Positions 1-9,557 of a stretch of DNA of 64,000 nucleotides are shown one piece after another. Numbering within the stretch: position 1 is the stretch's first letter; each line of letters starts with the position of its first letter. Origin of the DNA: Sodalis ligni. GTDB taxonomy: Bacteria > Pseudomonadota > Gammaproteobacteria > Enterobacterales > Enterobacteriaceae. A program made the translations under genes and the position numbers. The stretch is from positions 3,410,337-3,474,336 of the forward strand of contig NZ_CP075169.1 in the NCBI RefSeq assembly GCF_016865525.2, given 5' to 3'. Under the pieces are notes generated by a model. That model made no database searches, was not told the DNA's origin, and was given only the letters and a program-made list of their open reading frames with translations.

Positions 1-90
1 CAGCGGCCGCAACCGTCGCATAAAGACTCCCATTCCTGATCGGTCATCTCCGCCAGCGTTTTTCCTGCCAAAGGGGCGTGTCGTCATCAT
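1..90 (-). pseudogene. Decayed partial duplicate of the ycgN 5' end
   Basis: On the minus strand this stretch encodes WQEK and then, after a one-base loss in an A run, [19 protein letters not shown]. That is nearly the N-terminus of the ycgN gene lying just downstream ([20 protein letters not shown]). The ATG pair at 85-90 is not in frame with WQEK, so at least two shifts are present. The copy runs off the left edge of the window, so its full extent is unknown. It is either a second, diverged ycgN paralogue or the remains of a tandem duplication. Confidence 0.6.
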
Positions 91-228
91 TACGTCCGGT
101 GAGAGAGCCTAGTGGCTTTATATAAAGCTTTCTGGTAGAGGTTGCAAATTTTTGCCGATCCGCTGATCGCCGGCGCCAAGATTAATGCACCCGCTATTCT
201 GCCGGCTGCGCCTTAGGCACAACAAATT

Positions 229-640
229 TTACCTTTTATTCAAAGAGCTTGCAGGTACCGCAATATGCCGCACGGAAATGCGCTCAGCGTGCATGGCCGC
301 TTTGGAACCGGTAATCAACGGATGCCAGCTCGGCAGGGTTTGCCCTGCGCCAAGAGCCGATAGGCGCAGGTGGGCGGCAGCCAATCCAGCGTGGTGATAT
401 TTTCCTGGTCAGCTTAATACAACCACCCTTCATGCGCTCCAAACGCTTCTCATAATGGCTGCACTGGCAGGTTTTGATATTAAGCAGTTTGCAGGCGACA
501 TTAGGGGATTGGGGCGTTTTGGTTTCGCTATCAATGTATTTATACAGACAGCATCGACCGCAGCCGTCACACAAAGATTCCCATTCCTTGTCGGTCATTT
601 CATCCAGAGATTTTTCTTGCCAAAAAGGAATGGTGGCCAT
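229..640 (-). pseudogene. ycgN: YcgN/UPF0260 cysteine-cluster protein, frameshifted
   Basis: The N-terminal part ([15 protein letters not shown], then the cysteine motif CDGCGRCC and [20 protein letters not shown]) is typical of the YcgN (UPF0260, zinc- or iron-chelating cysteine-cluster) family. After CIKLTR the frame is lost. The family C-terminus ([15 protein letters not shown]) continues in another frame to a TAA at 229. The tail is also shorter than in E. coli YcgN (about 148 aa). Function in E. coli is not established. The next gene, ycgM, is in the same orientation as in E. coli. Confidence 0.8.
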
Positions 641-728
641 CGTTACCTCCGGTAAAAACAGGACGACTTTATATCAATAATGATGATACTTTGCCGCCCC
701 GGTATTACAAGAGGCATACACCGGAATG

Positions 729-1385
729 CTAAATTATGCGGGTTGTCAGGGTATGATCGTTGACGGAGACCGTTAAGCTGTCGCCGGGCGATAACTTTGC
801 CACACCCTGTGGAGTGCCGGTCAAAATAATATCGCCGGGACGCAGCGTGAAATAGCGGCTCATATAGGCAATCAGCGGCAGGATTTTCGTGATCATATCC
901 CGGGTATTCCCCTGTTGCCGGATTTCATTATTCACTTTCAGCGTCAGATCGGCCTGTTGGGCATCACCGAATTCCGCCACCGGGATAAAACCGGATATCG
1001 GGCAGGCGCCGTCAAAGCCCTTGGCTTTTTCCCACGGCTGGCCGGCTTTTTTGAACTTGGCCTGCTGCTCCCGCAGCGTCAGATCCAGCGCCACGCCATA
1101 ACCGGCGATGGCCCGCGCAACATGATCCTCATCGGACTGTTTCAGAGGCATGCCGATAAGGACGGCAAGCTCCACTTCGTGATGGACTTCACCCTGATCG
1201 CCGGGGATGACAATTGGCTGACGGATATCGCACAGCGCGGTTTCAGGTTTGATAAACAGCACTGGTTCGGTGGGCGTAGCGCTGCCCATTTCCTTTATAT
1301 GATCGGAATAATTGCTGCCGACGCAAACCACTTTACTGACCGGAAAATCCAATAACGCCCCTTGCCAATCTCTGTGTTGATACAT
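729..1385 (-). CDS. ycgM: YcgM, fumarylacetoacetate hydrolase-family protein
   Basis: This 218-aa protein matches E. coli YcgM (219 aa) over its whole length, with the family signatures VCVGSNYSDHIKEMG near the start, HHEVELAVLIG (acidic metal ligands), GYGVALDLTLR and ILTGTPQGV. FAH-fold proteins hydrolyse or decarboxylate diketo acids using a divalent metal bound by acidic residues; the exact substrate of YcgM is not something the sequence decides. The ATG at 1385 gives the expected MYQHRDWQGALLDFPVSKV start. The gene is intact, unlike its neighbours on both sides. Confidence 0.92.
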   Translation of the reverse strand: MYQHRDWQGALLDFPVSKVVCVGSNYSDHIKEMGSATPTEPVLFIKPETALCDIRQPIVIPGDQGEVHHEVELAVLIGMPLKQSDEDHVARAIAGYGVALDLTLREQQAKFKKAGQPWEKAKGFDGACPISGFIPVAEFGDAQQADLTLKVNNEIRQQGNTRDMITKILPLIAYMSRYFTLRPGDIILTGTPQGVAKLSPGDSLTVSVNDHTLTTRII

Positions 1386-1478
1386 GTCGTGTCGCTCCTG
1401 CCTGCCGGCTGAAATTTTTTTTGTTAACGAGTAGTAAACATCATCCTACATCGGCCGCAAAAAAGGAACAATGGGATG

Positions 1479-2573
1479 TCACTGCGCCAGCGCATCCGCC
1501 AGGGTACCGATGCTGATGGCAAAGTAATAGGAACGGTTCCAGCGCATTAGGGTACGGAAGTTATCGTAAACGAGATAGCCGCGGTTAGGGGTATCGTCCG
1601 GGATAATCACCCAGGCCCGCTGTGGGAAGCCTGCAGCGGGCTGCCATCGGGCAAGGCGATGCCCTGGCGGCTCCAGTCGCTTACCGTTTGCCCTGCGGAT
1701 CCTTCAGGCCGGCTTTATCGGCGGAAATCCCGCCGGCAGCCGAACCGCCCTGCCCCAGCCCTGATCGCCGTTCCAGCCTTCAGTGGCCAGATAATTGGCG
1801 GTGGAGGCAAAGACATCCGCGACGTTATTCCAGATATCAATCTTACCGTCATTATCGCCGTCGGCGCCATAACGCAGATAGGAACTGGGCATAAACTGGC
1901 TTTGTCCCATCGCGCCGGCCCAGGAGCCCTTCAGTTGGTCAAGGGTAATATTATTTTGTCCGAGAATGCGCAGCGCCGCGAACAGTTCGTTTTTGAAAAA
2001 GGCCTCGCGTCGCCCTTCAAATGCCAGGGTCGACAAGGCTGAGATCACATCTTCGTGTCCTTGAATTTTGCCAAAGCCGCTTTCCATACCCCACAGGGCC
2101 ACGATATAACGGGCCGGTACGCCATAACGGGCGCTGACGGGGGCGAGCTGAGGCTGATAGAGACGATACATCTCCCGCGCGCGGGCAATTTTCCAGGCCG
2201 GCAATGTCCGCTGCAAATAGTCGTCCAGCGATACTTTTTGTTCCGGTTGGTTGCGATCGGCGCTTATCACCCGGTCGACAAAATGCGCTTGGGCAAATGC
2301 CTGCTGAGCGATGCCGGCGTCGATGCCCTTGGCCAATGCCTCGGTTTTCAACTGCGCCAGATAGGTCGGAAACAGGGCCGGGTCGCGCCCTTGCTGCGAC
2401 AGCGGGATTTTACTGCTTTCGGCAGCGGAGGGGGCGAGGGAAGCCGGGGCGCTTGGTACCGCGCCTTGCTGCACACTATTTTCATGCCGACTGCATCGCG
2501 TCAGAAATATAACGGCCGCCAAAATAGCAATGGTGGATAATTTCACGTAGCGGTTCCTTACCGAATTGGACAT
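1479..2573 (-). pseudogene. MltB-family lytic murein transglycosylase, frameshifted
   Basis: The first 280 residues carry a short hydrophobic N-terminus with a Cys (LTRCS, possible lipoprotein) and the MltB/COG2951 catalytic core: YIVALWGMESGFGKIQG with the catalytic Glu, then GSWAGAMGQSQFMPSSYLRY. The frame closes early after AGFPPIKPA. Family sequence continues in two further frames (VSDWSRQGIALPDG, then RAWVIIPDDTPNRGYLVYDN...RWNRSYYFAISIGTLADALAQ) to a TGA at 1479. At least two shifts therefore lie between about 1590 and 1715. The intact enzyme would cleave peptidoglycan glycan strands in the periplasm. The last conserved part of the catalytic domain is lost. Confidence 0.8.
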
Positions 2574-2662
2574 GAGTCGTGGATTTTGTGGGCGCCATTG
2601 CGCCCTTGAGAAAAAATATTCACACGGCTTAACGCCTTGGCGGAAAAACAGTGGATTAATGA

Positions 2663-2937
2663 TCAGTTATTTTTAGCGGAATTCAGGTGAATTGCCATTA
2701 AATTTTCAATAGGCGGCGGCAATTGCAGATAGTAACCCTGTTCTTTCAAATCCTGTTTTACTTTATCGATATCCGCAGCGACCAGTTTTTGCTACCATTT
2801 AACGGGAATAGCATTGAAAGCACCGGTTTACCGAAACGAGCCATTAACTCCGGCGGAACCCTGGAAAAGTCATCTCTGTTTTCCACATAAAGGTAAGTTT
2901 GTTCTTGTTTGCTACTTCGGTAGATCACACAAAACAT
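2663..2937 (-). pseudogene. ycgL: YcgL (UPF0745) small protein, frameshifted
   Basis: The sequence starts [19 protein letters not shown] and continues [17 protein letters not shown], as in YcgL of other enterobacteria. After PLNGSK the frame is lost. Adding one base to the run of five A restores [21 protein letters not shown] and a family-length protein (about 91 aa) ending at 2663. I chose the ATG at 2937 because the conserved family start is MFCVIYRS. Position next to minC matches E. coli. The function of YcgL is not known to me. Confidence 0.82.
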
Positions 2938-3070
2938 ATTTTCGCTCGGTTTACTTGGTTTAGTGACTTGCCTGAATATAGTAGTAACTATAACATGCAT
3001 GCTGTGCTTCGAATATCGCTTACCGGTAGCTTACCGGGTAAATACATGTGTTAAGACTGAGTCAGGATAG

Positions 3071-3751
3071 ATGTCACAGACACCCATTGAGTTGAAAGGC
3101 AGTAGCTTTACCTTATCGGTAATTCATGTTCATGACGCCCAACCTGAGGATATTCGTCAGGCTTTGCAAAAGAAAATCGAACAAGCACCCGATTTTCTGA
3201 AAGAAGCACCGGTGGTTGTCAATGTGTCGGCCTTACCTCATGACGTCAATTGGCCACAGCTTCGGCGGATATTTTCCGCCACCGGCCTGTATGTCGTCGG
3301 CGTCAGCGGGTGCCGGGACGAGCAGCTTAAACGCGCTATCGTACGCAGCGGTTTGCCGCTGTTGAACGAGGGCAAACCGCAAAAACGCGCGGCTGCCGCT
3401 TCTATCGCCCCGGTGGTGGCGCAGAAGACCAAACGCATCGATGTACCGGTGCGTTCCGGGCAGCAAATTTATGCGCGCAACTGCGATCTCATCGTCACCA
3501 GCAGCGTCAGCGCGGGGGCGGAACTTATCGCCGACGGCAATATCCATATTTACGGTATGATGAGAGGCAGAGCATTGGCAGGAGCGTCGGGGGATGCGTT
3601 ATGCCAGATATTTTGCACGCATCTTTCTCCCGAACTCGTTTCCATCGCCGGTCAATATTGGTTGAGCGATCAAATCCCGGCGGAATTTGCCGGAAAAGCC
3701 GCTCGGCTCAGCTTGCAAGACAATACGCTTACCATTCAACCTTTAAATTAA
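3071..3751 (+). CDS. minC: Septum site-determining protein MinC
   Basis: This 226-aa protein starts [22 protein letters not shown], typical of the N-terminal FtsZ-inhibiting domain of MinC. It ends with the MinD-binding, septum-targeting C-terminal domain ([17 protein letters not shown], then [18 protein letters not shown]). MinC blocks FtsZ polymerisation at cell poles when recruited by MinD at the membrane. It is the first gene of an intact minCDE operon, with minD 22 bp downstream. The low-complexity linker around residues 100-125 ([20 protein letters not shown]) is normal for the family. Confidence 0.97.
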   Translation: MSQTPIELKGSSFTLSVIHVHDAQPEDIRQALQKKIEQAPDFLKEAPVVVNVSALPHDVNWPQLRRIFSATGLYVVGVSGCRDEQLKRAIVRSGLPLLNEGKPQKRAAAASIAPVVAQKTKRIDVPVRSGQQIYARNCDLIVTSSVSAGAELIADGNIHIYGMMRGRALAGASGDALCQIFCTHLSPELVSIAGQYWLSDQIPAEFAGKAARLSLQDNTLTIQPLN

Positions 3752-3773
3752 GCCCTTGACAAGGAATCCATTT

Positions 3774-4586
3774 ATGGCACGCATTATAGTTGTTACTTCG
3801 GGTAAAGGGGGCGTTGGCAAAACCACATCGAGCGCGGCTATTGCTACCGGCCTGGCCCGGAAAGGCAAAAAAACCGTCGTGATCGATTTTGATATCGGCT
3901 TGCGCAACCTTGACCTTATCATGGGATGCGAGCGCCGGGTGGTATATGACTTTGTCAACGTCATCCAGGGTGACGCCACGCTGAACCAGGCGTTGATTAA
4001 AGATAAGCGCACCGACAACCTTTACATCCTGCCGGCCTCGCAGACGCGGGATAAAGATGCCCTGACCCGCGAAGGCGTGGAAACGGTGCTGAACGGCCTA
4101 AACGAGATGGATTTTGATTTTGTGGTCTGCGATTCGCCGGCGGGTATCGAAACCGGCGCGCTGATGGCGCTCTATTTCGCCGATGAGGCTATTATTACCA
4201 CCAATCCGGAAGTCTCTTCCGTGCGTGACTCGGATCGCATTTTGGGGATATTGTCGTCTAAATCCCGCCGCGCCGAAAACGGACAGGATCCGATAAAAGA
4301 ACATTTGCTGCTAACCCGTTATAACCCGGGGCGCGTAAGTCGCGGCGATATGCTCAGTATGGAAGACGTCATTGAAATTCTCAGAATTCCCCTGCTGGGT
4401 GTAATTCCCGAGGATCAGTCGGTCCTGCGCGCGTCCAATCAGGGTGAACCGGTCATCCTCGATGCGGAGTCTGATGCGGGTAAAGCGTATTCAGACACGG
4501 TTGATCGCCTGTTAGGAGAAGAACGTCCCTTCCGCTTCATCGAAGAAGAGAAGAAGGGTTTCTTAAAACGCCTGTTTGGGGGATAA
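3774..4586 (+). CDS. minD: Septum site-determining ATPase MinD
   Basis: MARIIVVTSGKGGVGKTTSS carries the deviant Walker A motif (KGGVGKT, residues 10-16). VVIDFDIGLRNLDLIMGCERR and VVCDSPAGIETGALMAL follow. The C-terminus EEKKGFLKRLFGG is the amphipathic membrane-targeting helix. MinD binds the inner membrane as an ATP dimer, recruits MinC, and is released by MinE, giving pole-to-pole oscillation. I chose the ATG at 3774 rather than an in-frame ATG 18 bp upstream because MARIIVV is the conserved start. At 270 aa it is family length; minE follows after 3 bp. Confidence 0.98.
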   Translation: MARIIVVTSGKGGVGKTTSSAAIATGLARKGKKTVVIDFDIGLRNLDLIMGCERRVVYDFVNVIQGDATLNQALIKDKRTDNLYILPASQTRDKDALTREGVETVLNGLNEMDFDFVVCDSPAGIETGALMALYFADEAIITTNPEVSSVRDSDRILGILSSKSRRAENGQDPIKEHLLLTRYNPGRVSRGDMLSMEDVIEILRIPLLGVIPEDQSVLRASNQGEPVILDAESDAGKAYSDTVDRLLGEERPFRFIEEEKKGFLKRLFGG

Positions 4587-4589
4587 ACC

Positions 4590-4859
4590 ATGGCATTACT
4601 CGATTTTTTTCTCTCCCGCAAAAAAACGACAGCCAATATAGCCAAGGAACGGCTGCAAATCATCGTTGCGGAACGCAGACGGGGCGATAGCGAACCTCAT
4701 TATCTGCCGCAGTTGAAACGGGATATCCTTGAGGTTATTTGTAAATACGTGCAAATCGACCCAGAAATGGTCTCGGTGCAGCTTGAACAACGGGAAGGGG
4801 ATATTTCCATTCTCGAGCTTAACGTCACGCTGCCGGAAGCGGAAGAAAGCCCGAAATGA
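4590..4859 (+). CDS. minE: Cell division topological specificity factor MinE
   Basis: This 89-aa protein begins with the N-terminal amphipathic segment [24 protein letters not shown]. That region contacts MinD and triggers its ATPase. The topological-specificity domain follows ([20 protein letters not shown]). It is translationally close to minD (3-bp gap) and ends the operon. It is intact, as expected for the division-site system. Confidence 0.97.
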   Translation: MALLDFFLSRKKTTANIAKERLQIIVAERRRGDSEPHYLPQLKRDILEVICKYVQIDPEMVSVQLEQREGDISILELNVTLPEAEESPK

Positions 4860-4875
4860 TACTTAGCCAATGATT

Positions 4876-4894
4876 CCCCTGCATTGGGCAGGGG
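4876..4894 (+). terminator. Hairpin after minE
   Basis: CCCCTGC and GCAGGGG form a 7-bp stem with a 5-nt loop 16 bp downstream of the minE stop codon. No T tract follows, so it may be a transcript-end stabiliser or a weak terminator rather than a classical intrinsic terminator. Confidence 0.45.
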
Positions 4895-4982
4895 ATCGTG
4901 CCGCACGAAACCGCTGAATCCTGCGGTACTCCCACCCGTCCTGAATTCCCGGCACCGGCTTGTCGCTTACCCTTACGCTACG

Positions 4983-6137
4983 TTACAGTACAGAGCTTGT
5001 CGCGTCTGTTTCACCGTCTCTCGCGAGTAGTTCCCGCAGCGCAACGCCAAAGAGCTGTTCACGCCAGCCGCTCAACAGTTCCGGCGATTTTTGATCGGGA
5101 ATCAGATGCCAATGCCAACTGAGCAATTGATTGATTTGCCGCCTGGACGCCAATAATTCCACGCTGAGCCCCGATTGCTGACTGACCTGCAGAATGAACT
5201 CCTTGATCCTCTTGAACAGGGCTCGATAGCCCGGCTGGTCGATAATGTTTACCAGCGGCGCCGGCCACTGCTCCTCCGGCAGCGCCGCCGTTTGCTGCAC
5301 CAGGCTCAGCAGCATTTTGCCATGGTAACGGATTTCCGGCCCGCTTAAACCCAACTGATCCAGTTCACCCAGGGAACCCGGCATATAACGCGCCACCTGC
5401 CACAGGTTTTCTTCCCGCACCACAAAATTCACCGCCATGTCCCGCTCGCGCGCCTTGCGCAAGCGCCAGGAGGCCAGTTTTTGCAAGCACGCCAGCTGGC
5501 GGGTACGTAATTGCCAGGCATTACCGATATCGCGATAAGCCAGTTCGGGATCGACAATCTCCTGGCGCCGCCGGCATAGGGCTTCGCACTCATGCCGGGC
5601 CGCTTCGCTCCAGCCTGCCTCGGCGGTTTCCTCAATCAGGCGCGCGGCCATCGGCAGCAGCCAATACACATCCGCGGCGGCATATTCGCACTGCTTCTCG
5701 CTCAGCGGACGCGCCAGCCAGTCGGTACGGGACTCGCTTTTATCCAGCACGACCTGCTGATACTCCGCCACCAGGGCGGCGAAACCACAGGAAAGAGGCC
5801 GGCCGTTAAAGGCGGCCAGAACCTGGGTATCGACCATCGGCGTCGGCAATTGGGAAAACGCATGCAGGAACACTTCAAGATCTTCGCTGCAGGCATGAAG
5901 AATCTTAACCACTTCCCTATCTGCCAGTAAATCGACAAAAGGCTGCCATTGTCCTATCGCCAGCGGATCGATAAGGGATAAATTCTGGCCGTCGTAGAGC
6001 TGGATCAAGCCTAACTGCGGATAGTAGGTTCGGGTACGGACAAATTCGGTATCGAGCGCAACCCGCTCGTGGCGCCGGGCAAGTTCGCAGATTTGCTGTA
6101 AATCGATATCGGTGGTGATCAATCGGTAATTTAACAC
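4983..6137 (-). CDS. rnd: Ribonuclease D
   Basis: At 384 aa it is close to E. coli RNase D (375 aa). DEDD exonuclease motifs are visible: VALDTEFVRTRTYYP (ExoI), ILHACSEDLEVF (ExoII) and CEYAAADVYWLLP (ExoIII with Tyr). HRDC-type helical domains follow; the sequence RLRKARERDMAVNFVVREENLW sits in the first of them. RNase D trims 3' ends of tRNA precursors and other stable RNAs. As in E. coli it lies convergent to minCDE with fadD upstream. The start ATG at 6137 gives the conserved MLNYRLITTD. Confidence 0.95.
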   Translation of the reverse strand: MLNYRLITTDIDLQQICELARRHERVALDTEFVRTRTYYPQLGLIQLYDGQNLSLIDPLAIGQWQPFVDLLADREVVKILHACSEDLEVFLHAFSQLPTPMVDTQVLAAFNGRPLSCGFAALVAEYQQVVLDKSESRTDWLARPLSEKQCEYAAADVYWLLPMAARLIEETAEAGWSEAARHECEALCRRRQEIVDPELAYRDIGNAWQLRTRQLACLQKLASWRLRKARERDMAVNFVVREENLWQVARYMPGSLGELDQLGLSGPEIRYHGKMLLSLVQQTAALPEEQWPAPLVNIIDQPGYRALFKRIKEFILQVSQQSGLSVELLASRRQINQLLSWHWHLIPDQKSPELLSGWREQLFGVALRELLARDGETDATSSVL

Positions 6138-6252
6138 TGCTCTCTCTTACTTAAGTTCTAATAACAAAAAAACGCCGACGGTATCATTCGATACCGCCCA
6201 CGTTAAATAGAATTTATCCCGGCGGCCTTCCGCCGCCAAGAACGGTTACCGC

Positions 6253-7951
6253 TCATCGGTCTTGTTCATCGCGTAACTGTTTGCGCAGTATTTTACCGAC
6301 GGCGGATTTGGGTAGTTCAGTGCGAAATTCCACCCGTTTCGGCACCTTATAGCCGGTGAGGAACAGTCGGCAGTGGTCCAGAACATCCTTACCGGTGAGG
6401 GTAGGATCTTTTTTCACAACATAGAGTTTTACCGCCTCGCCCGTGTCATCGTTGGGAACACCTATGACCGCCGCTTCCTTGACCTTGGGATGGCGGCTCA
6501 CCACGTCTTCGATTTCATTGGGAAAAACATTAAAACCTGACACCAGAATCATGTCTTTTTTACGGTCCACGATACGGATAAAACCCTGTTCATCCACTGT
6601 AACGATATCCCCGGTAGAAAGCCAGCCGTCTTTAAGCACCTCGGCTGTGGCCTGCGGCTGGCGCCAGTAACCCGCCATCACCTGGGGTCCCTTGATCAAT
6701 AACTCGCCCCATTGCCCGGCCGCCACATCATTTCCTCCCTCATCCACCAGACGAATATCGGTGGACGGCACCGGCAGGCCGCTGCTGCCGCTAAATTGCC
6801 GCAAATCATAGGGGTTGCCCGCCACCAGCGGCGAACACTCCGTCAGGCCATATCCCTCGATGATGGCGTCACCGGTCAGGGCCTGCCAATTCTCGGCCAC
6901 CGTCTTTTGCAGCGCCATGCCGCCCCCCACCGATAGGTGCAGAGCGGAAAAATCCAGCCGGCGAAAGTCCTGATTATGCAGCAGGGCATTAAACAGGGTA
7001 TTGACTCCGGTGATGGCCGTGAAACGATAGCGCCTCATCTGCTTTATCGCGGCGGGCAAATCCGGGATTGGTAATCAAGAGATTACAGCCGCCCACCGCC
7101 ATGAACAGCAGGCAATTGATCATCAGAGCGAAAATATGGTAGAGCGGCAGCATGGTCACCATAAGCTCGCTGCCGGCGCGCAATATCGGTCCATAGGCCG
7201 CCTGGGTCTGCGCCAGGTTGGCCAGGATATTGCGATGGGTGAGTATGGCGCCTTTCGATAGGCCGGTGGTGCCGCCGGTATATTGCAAAAAAGCCAGATC
7301 CCCGCCGGTAATGGCCGGCGGAACAAACGGCATGTCCGCTCCACGGCGCAATGCCCGTCGCAGGGGGATGGCATTGGGCAACCGGTACGCGGGCACCCCG
7401 CCTTTCAGGTATTTCACGGCAATATTTACCAGTGCGCCCTTAAGCGGCGGCAATAAATCGCCGACCCGGGTCAAGAGCACGTGCCTGATCGGCGTATCCA
7501 TCAACACCTGTTCGAAGGTATGGGCAAAATTGGCCAAAATCACAATGGCGACGGCGCCGCTGTCGGTTAACTGATGGCGCAGCTCTGGAGGGGTATAGAG
7601 GGGATTAACGTTTACCGCCACCATCCCTGCCCGCAGTATGCCCAGCAGTGCAATGGGATATTGCAGCAGGTTGGGCATCATCAGCGCCACCCGATCCCCC
7701 GGCTGCAAACGTAATCCCTGCTGCAGATAGGCGGCGAAAGCCCGGCTTTGCCGCTCCAGGTCGGAAAAAGTCAGCTGCTCGCCAAGGTGTATATAGGCCG
7801 GCAAGTGCGCGAAACGCGCTGCTGAATGCTCAAAAAGCGCCGGCAGCGTCTCGTAAAATCCCGGATCAATTTCAGCCGGAACATCCGCCGGATAACGGGT
7901 TAGCCACACTCGGTCCAGGGCTCGCCCGGAGGGATTGCTGGTGGTGTTCAT
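6253..7951 (-). pseudogene. fadD: Long-chain acyl-CoA synthetase FadD, frameshifted
   Basis: The N-terminal 300 residues ([17 protein letters not shown], then the AMP-binding motif [12 protein letters not shown]) and the C-terminal 260 ([34 protein letters not shown], the FACS motif GWLSTGDI, and [22 protein letters not shown]) are both clearly FadD. They lie in different frames joined at about 7058-7065 (LITNP to DLPAAIKQ), best explained by loss of two bases. Total length would be about 566 aa (E. coli 561). FadD activates exogenous long-chain fatty acids for uptake and beta-oxidation. Loss would fit a nutrient-provided niche. Confidence 0.88.
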
Positions 7952-8067
7952 CGCAGGCTCATCGTACTTTATGCCATAATCCTAATGATAACCCAGCGGT
8001 AGCAATTATGTTAACGGGATGCCTATATTGAGCGCCCTGTCACTTTCAACCTCCAGCCCTGAGGGGT

Positions 8068-8676
8068 TTATTCGGTGAGTATGGTTTCGACCCGTGCATC
8101 GCCGCCGTAATATCCTCCCCAGCCCATACCACCGTAGCCCCAGCCGCGATCGTATGGACCGCCCCAGCCCCAGGGCGTCAGCGGCGGTCCCATGGGCGCA
8201 ACGACCTGCTGCGCCAGCTGCCAGCGTTTGTAGCCCCCGGCCTGTATCACCACATAATCATACGCGGCCTGGTCGATGGTTCCTTTCTCGGTACCGGTAA
8301 TCGGCCCCACTACCGTTACCCGCTGGCGGTTGAAATCCGTCGGTTCGAGAAAGCCCGGAATATACGCGACGATGCGGCCGATGGAAGGCTGATGAATCAT
8401 GGGTCGTGCGCCGTCATCCAGCGGCACGGTGGCGATTTCCAGGCGGGTGCGTCCGCTCAGGTTGTCTACTTTGACAACCTTGCCGCCAAAACGCGACTCC
8501 TGGCCGACATACAATGCCGGGGCGTTCATGACCCGCACCAGATCCTGCTGCGGATTGGCCGAGTTGCCCCGGATGGATTCCGGCACGGTCACACAGCCCG
8601 TCAGAACGAGGACCGACGCCGCCGATAACAATACCGCCAGGCGCAACAAATATTTCACTACCGGTGCAACAGACAT
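8068..8676 (-). CDS. yeaY: Slp-family outer-membrane lipoprotein YeaY
   Basis: A signal peptide with lipobox LVLTGC (Cys at residue 28 from the ATG at 8676) is followed by [19 protein letters not shown] and [22 protein letters not shown]. These are signatures of the Slp/YeaY family of starvation-inducible outer-membrane lipoproteins. The tail is rich in Gly, Tyr and Trp ([21 protein letters not shown]) and longer than I expect for YeaY. An upstream in-frame ATG at 8694 exists, but the lower one gives a cleaner signal peptide. Position between fadD and tsaB matches E. coli. The role of YeaY is not established. Confidence 0.85.
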   Translation of the reverse strand: MSVAPVVKYLLRLAVLLSAASVLVLTGCVTVPESIRGNSANPQQDLVRVMNAPALYVGQESRFGGKVVKVDNLSGRTRLEIATVPLDDGARPMIHQPSIGRIVAYIPGFLEPTDFNRQRVTVVGPITGTEKGTIDQAAYDYVVIQAGGYKRWQLAQQVVAPMGPPLTPWGWGGPYDRGWGYGGMGWGGYYGGDARVETILTE

Positions 8677-8736
8677 ACGACAACCCTTTTGCAATGCTTA
8701 ACCTTTATGACATGCGGCTGGGACATAAGTTGCCGC

Positions 8737-9438
8737 CTAATCCCGGCCCGGAAGTTTTTTCCACGCCACTTCGTTACGTAGATACGTGGGTTGCGTGAGT
8801 TCAACCGGCAACGCCTCGCCGTACCGCAGGCTTTGCGCCGCCAGAGGCAGCATATCGGCGGCATGAGGTAAGCTTATATTGCCGTTCAGGATTTGCAATT
8901 GCGCGGACTCCACTAACGCGGGATAGGTTTCCCAACCGGTGCCGGCGCTGGCCCACAGCCCGCGAAGCCCTGCCACTGACACAGCCAGCTGCTCGGGTTT
9001 GATCACGACCTCGCTTTCTTCGCCCTGCCAGCGGCCGTCGCTATCGCGCCGATACGCCGCCCAGTAGACTTCCCCCATGCGCGCGTCAATGGCGGCGAAT
9101 ACATTTTCGATACCGGTTTGCCGCCAGGCGCCCTGCGCCAGCGCCGCCAGGGTAGAGATGCCCAGCATCGGCAAATCGGCCCCCAGCGCCAGACCCTGAG
9201 CGATCCCTATCCCGATCCGCACGCCGGTAAAACTGCCCGGCCCGCGGCCGTATGCCACCGCGTCAAGCTGCGGCAACGCGATACCGGCCTCCGCCAGCAA
9301 ACTGTCCACCATGGGCAAAATGCGGCGGGTATGTTCCCGTGGACAAATTTCAAAACGCGCGGTGATTTCGCCGTCCAGCCAAAGAGCGGCGGAACAGGCT
9401 TCGGTTGCGGTATCAAGGGCTAAAATTCGCGTAGACAT
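8737..9438 (-). CDS. tsaB: tRNA threonylcarbamoyladenosine complex protein TsaB
   Basis: This 233-aa protein starts [19 protein letters not shown] and contains [23 protein letters not shown], the hallmark of TsaB (YeaZ). TsaB is an ASKHA-fold partner of TsaD and is needed, with TsaD, TsaE and TsaC, for the t6A37 modification of ANN-decoding tRNAs. It is essential in E. coli. The gene is intact, consistent with essentiality. It lies downstream of yoaA in the same orientation, as in E. coli. Confidence 0.96.
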   Translation of the reverse strand: MSTRILALDTATEACSAALWLDGEITARFEICPREHTRRILPMVDSLLAEAGIALPQLDAVAYGRGPGSFTGVRIGIGIAQGLALGADLPMLGISTLAALAQGAWRQTGIENVFAAIDARMGEVYWAAYRRDSDGRWQGEESEVVIKPEQLAVSVAGLRGLWASAGTGWETYPALVESAQLQILNGNISLPHAADMLPLAAQSLRYGEALPVELTQPTYLRNEVAWKKLPGRD

Positions 9439-9557
9439 GCCAAACCTCAGGCGGGAAAAAAAACGTTATACCCATCATATTTCGCGGGTATATGACCTAA
9501 AACGGGTCTGCATAATAGCATAATCCCGCGGGACCTATCGTGAAAACGCACAGGCCG

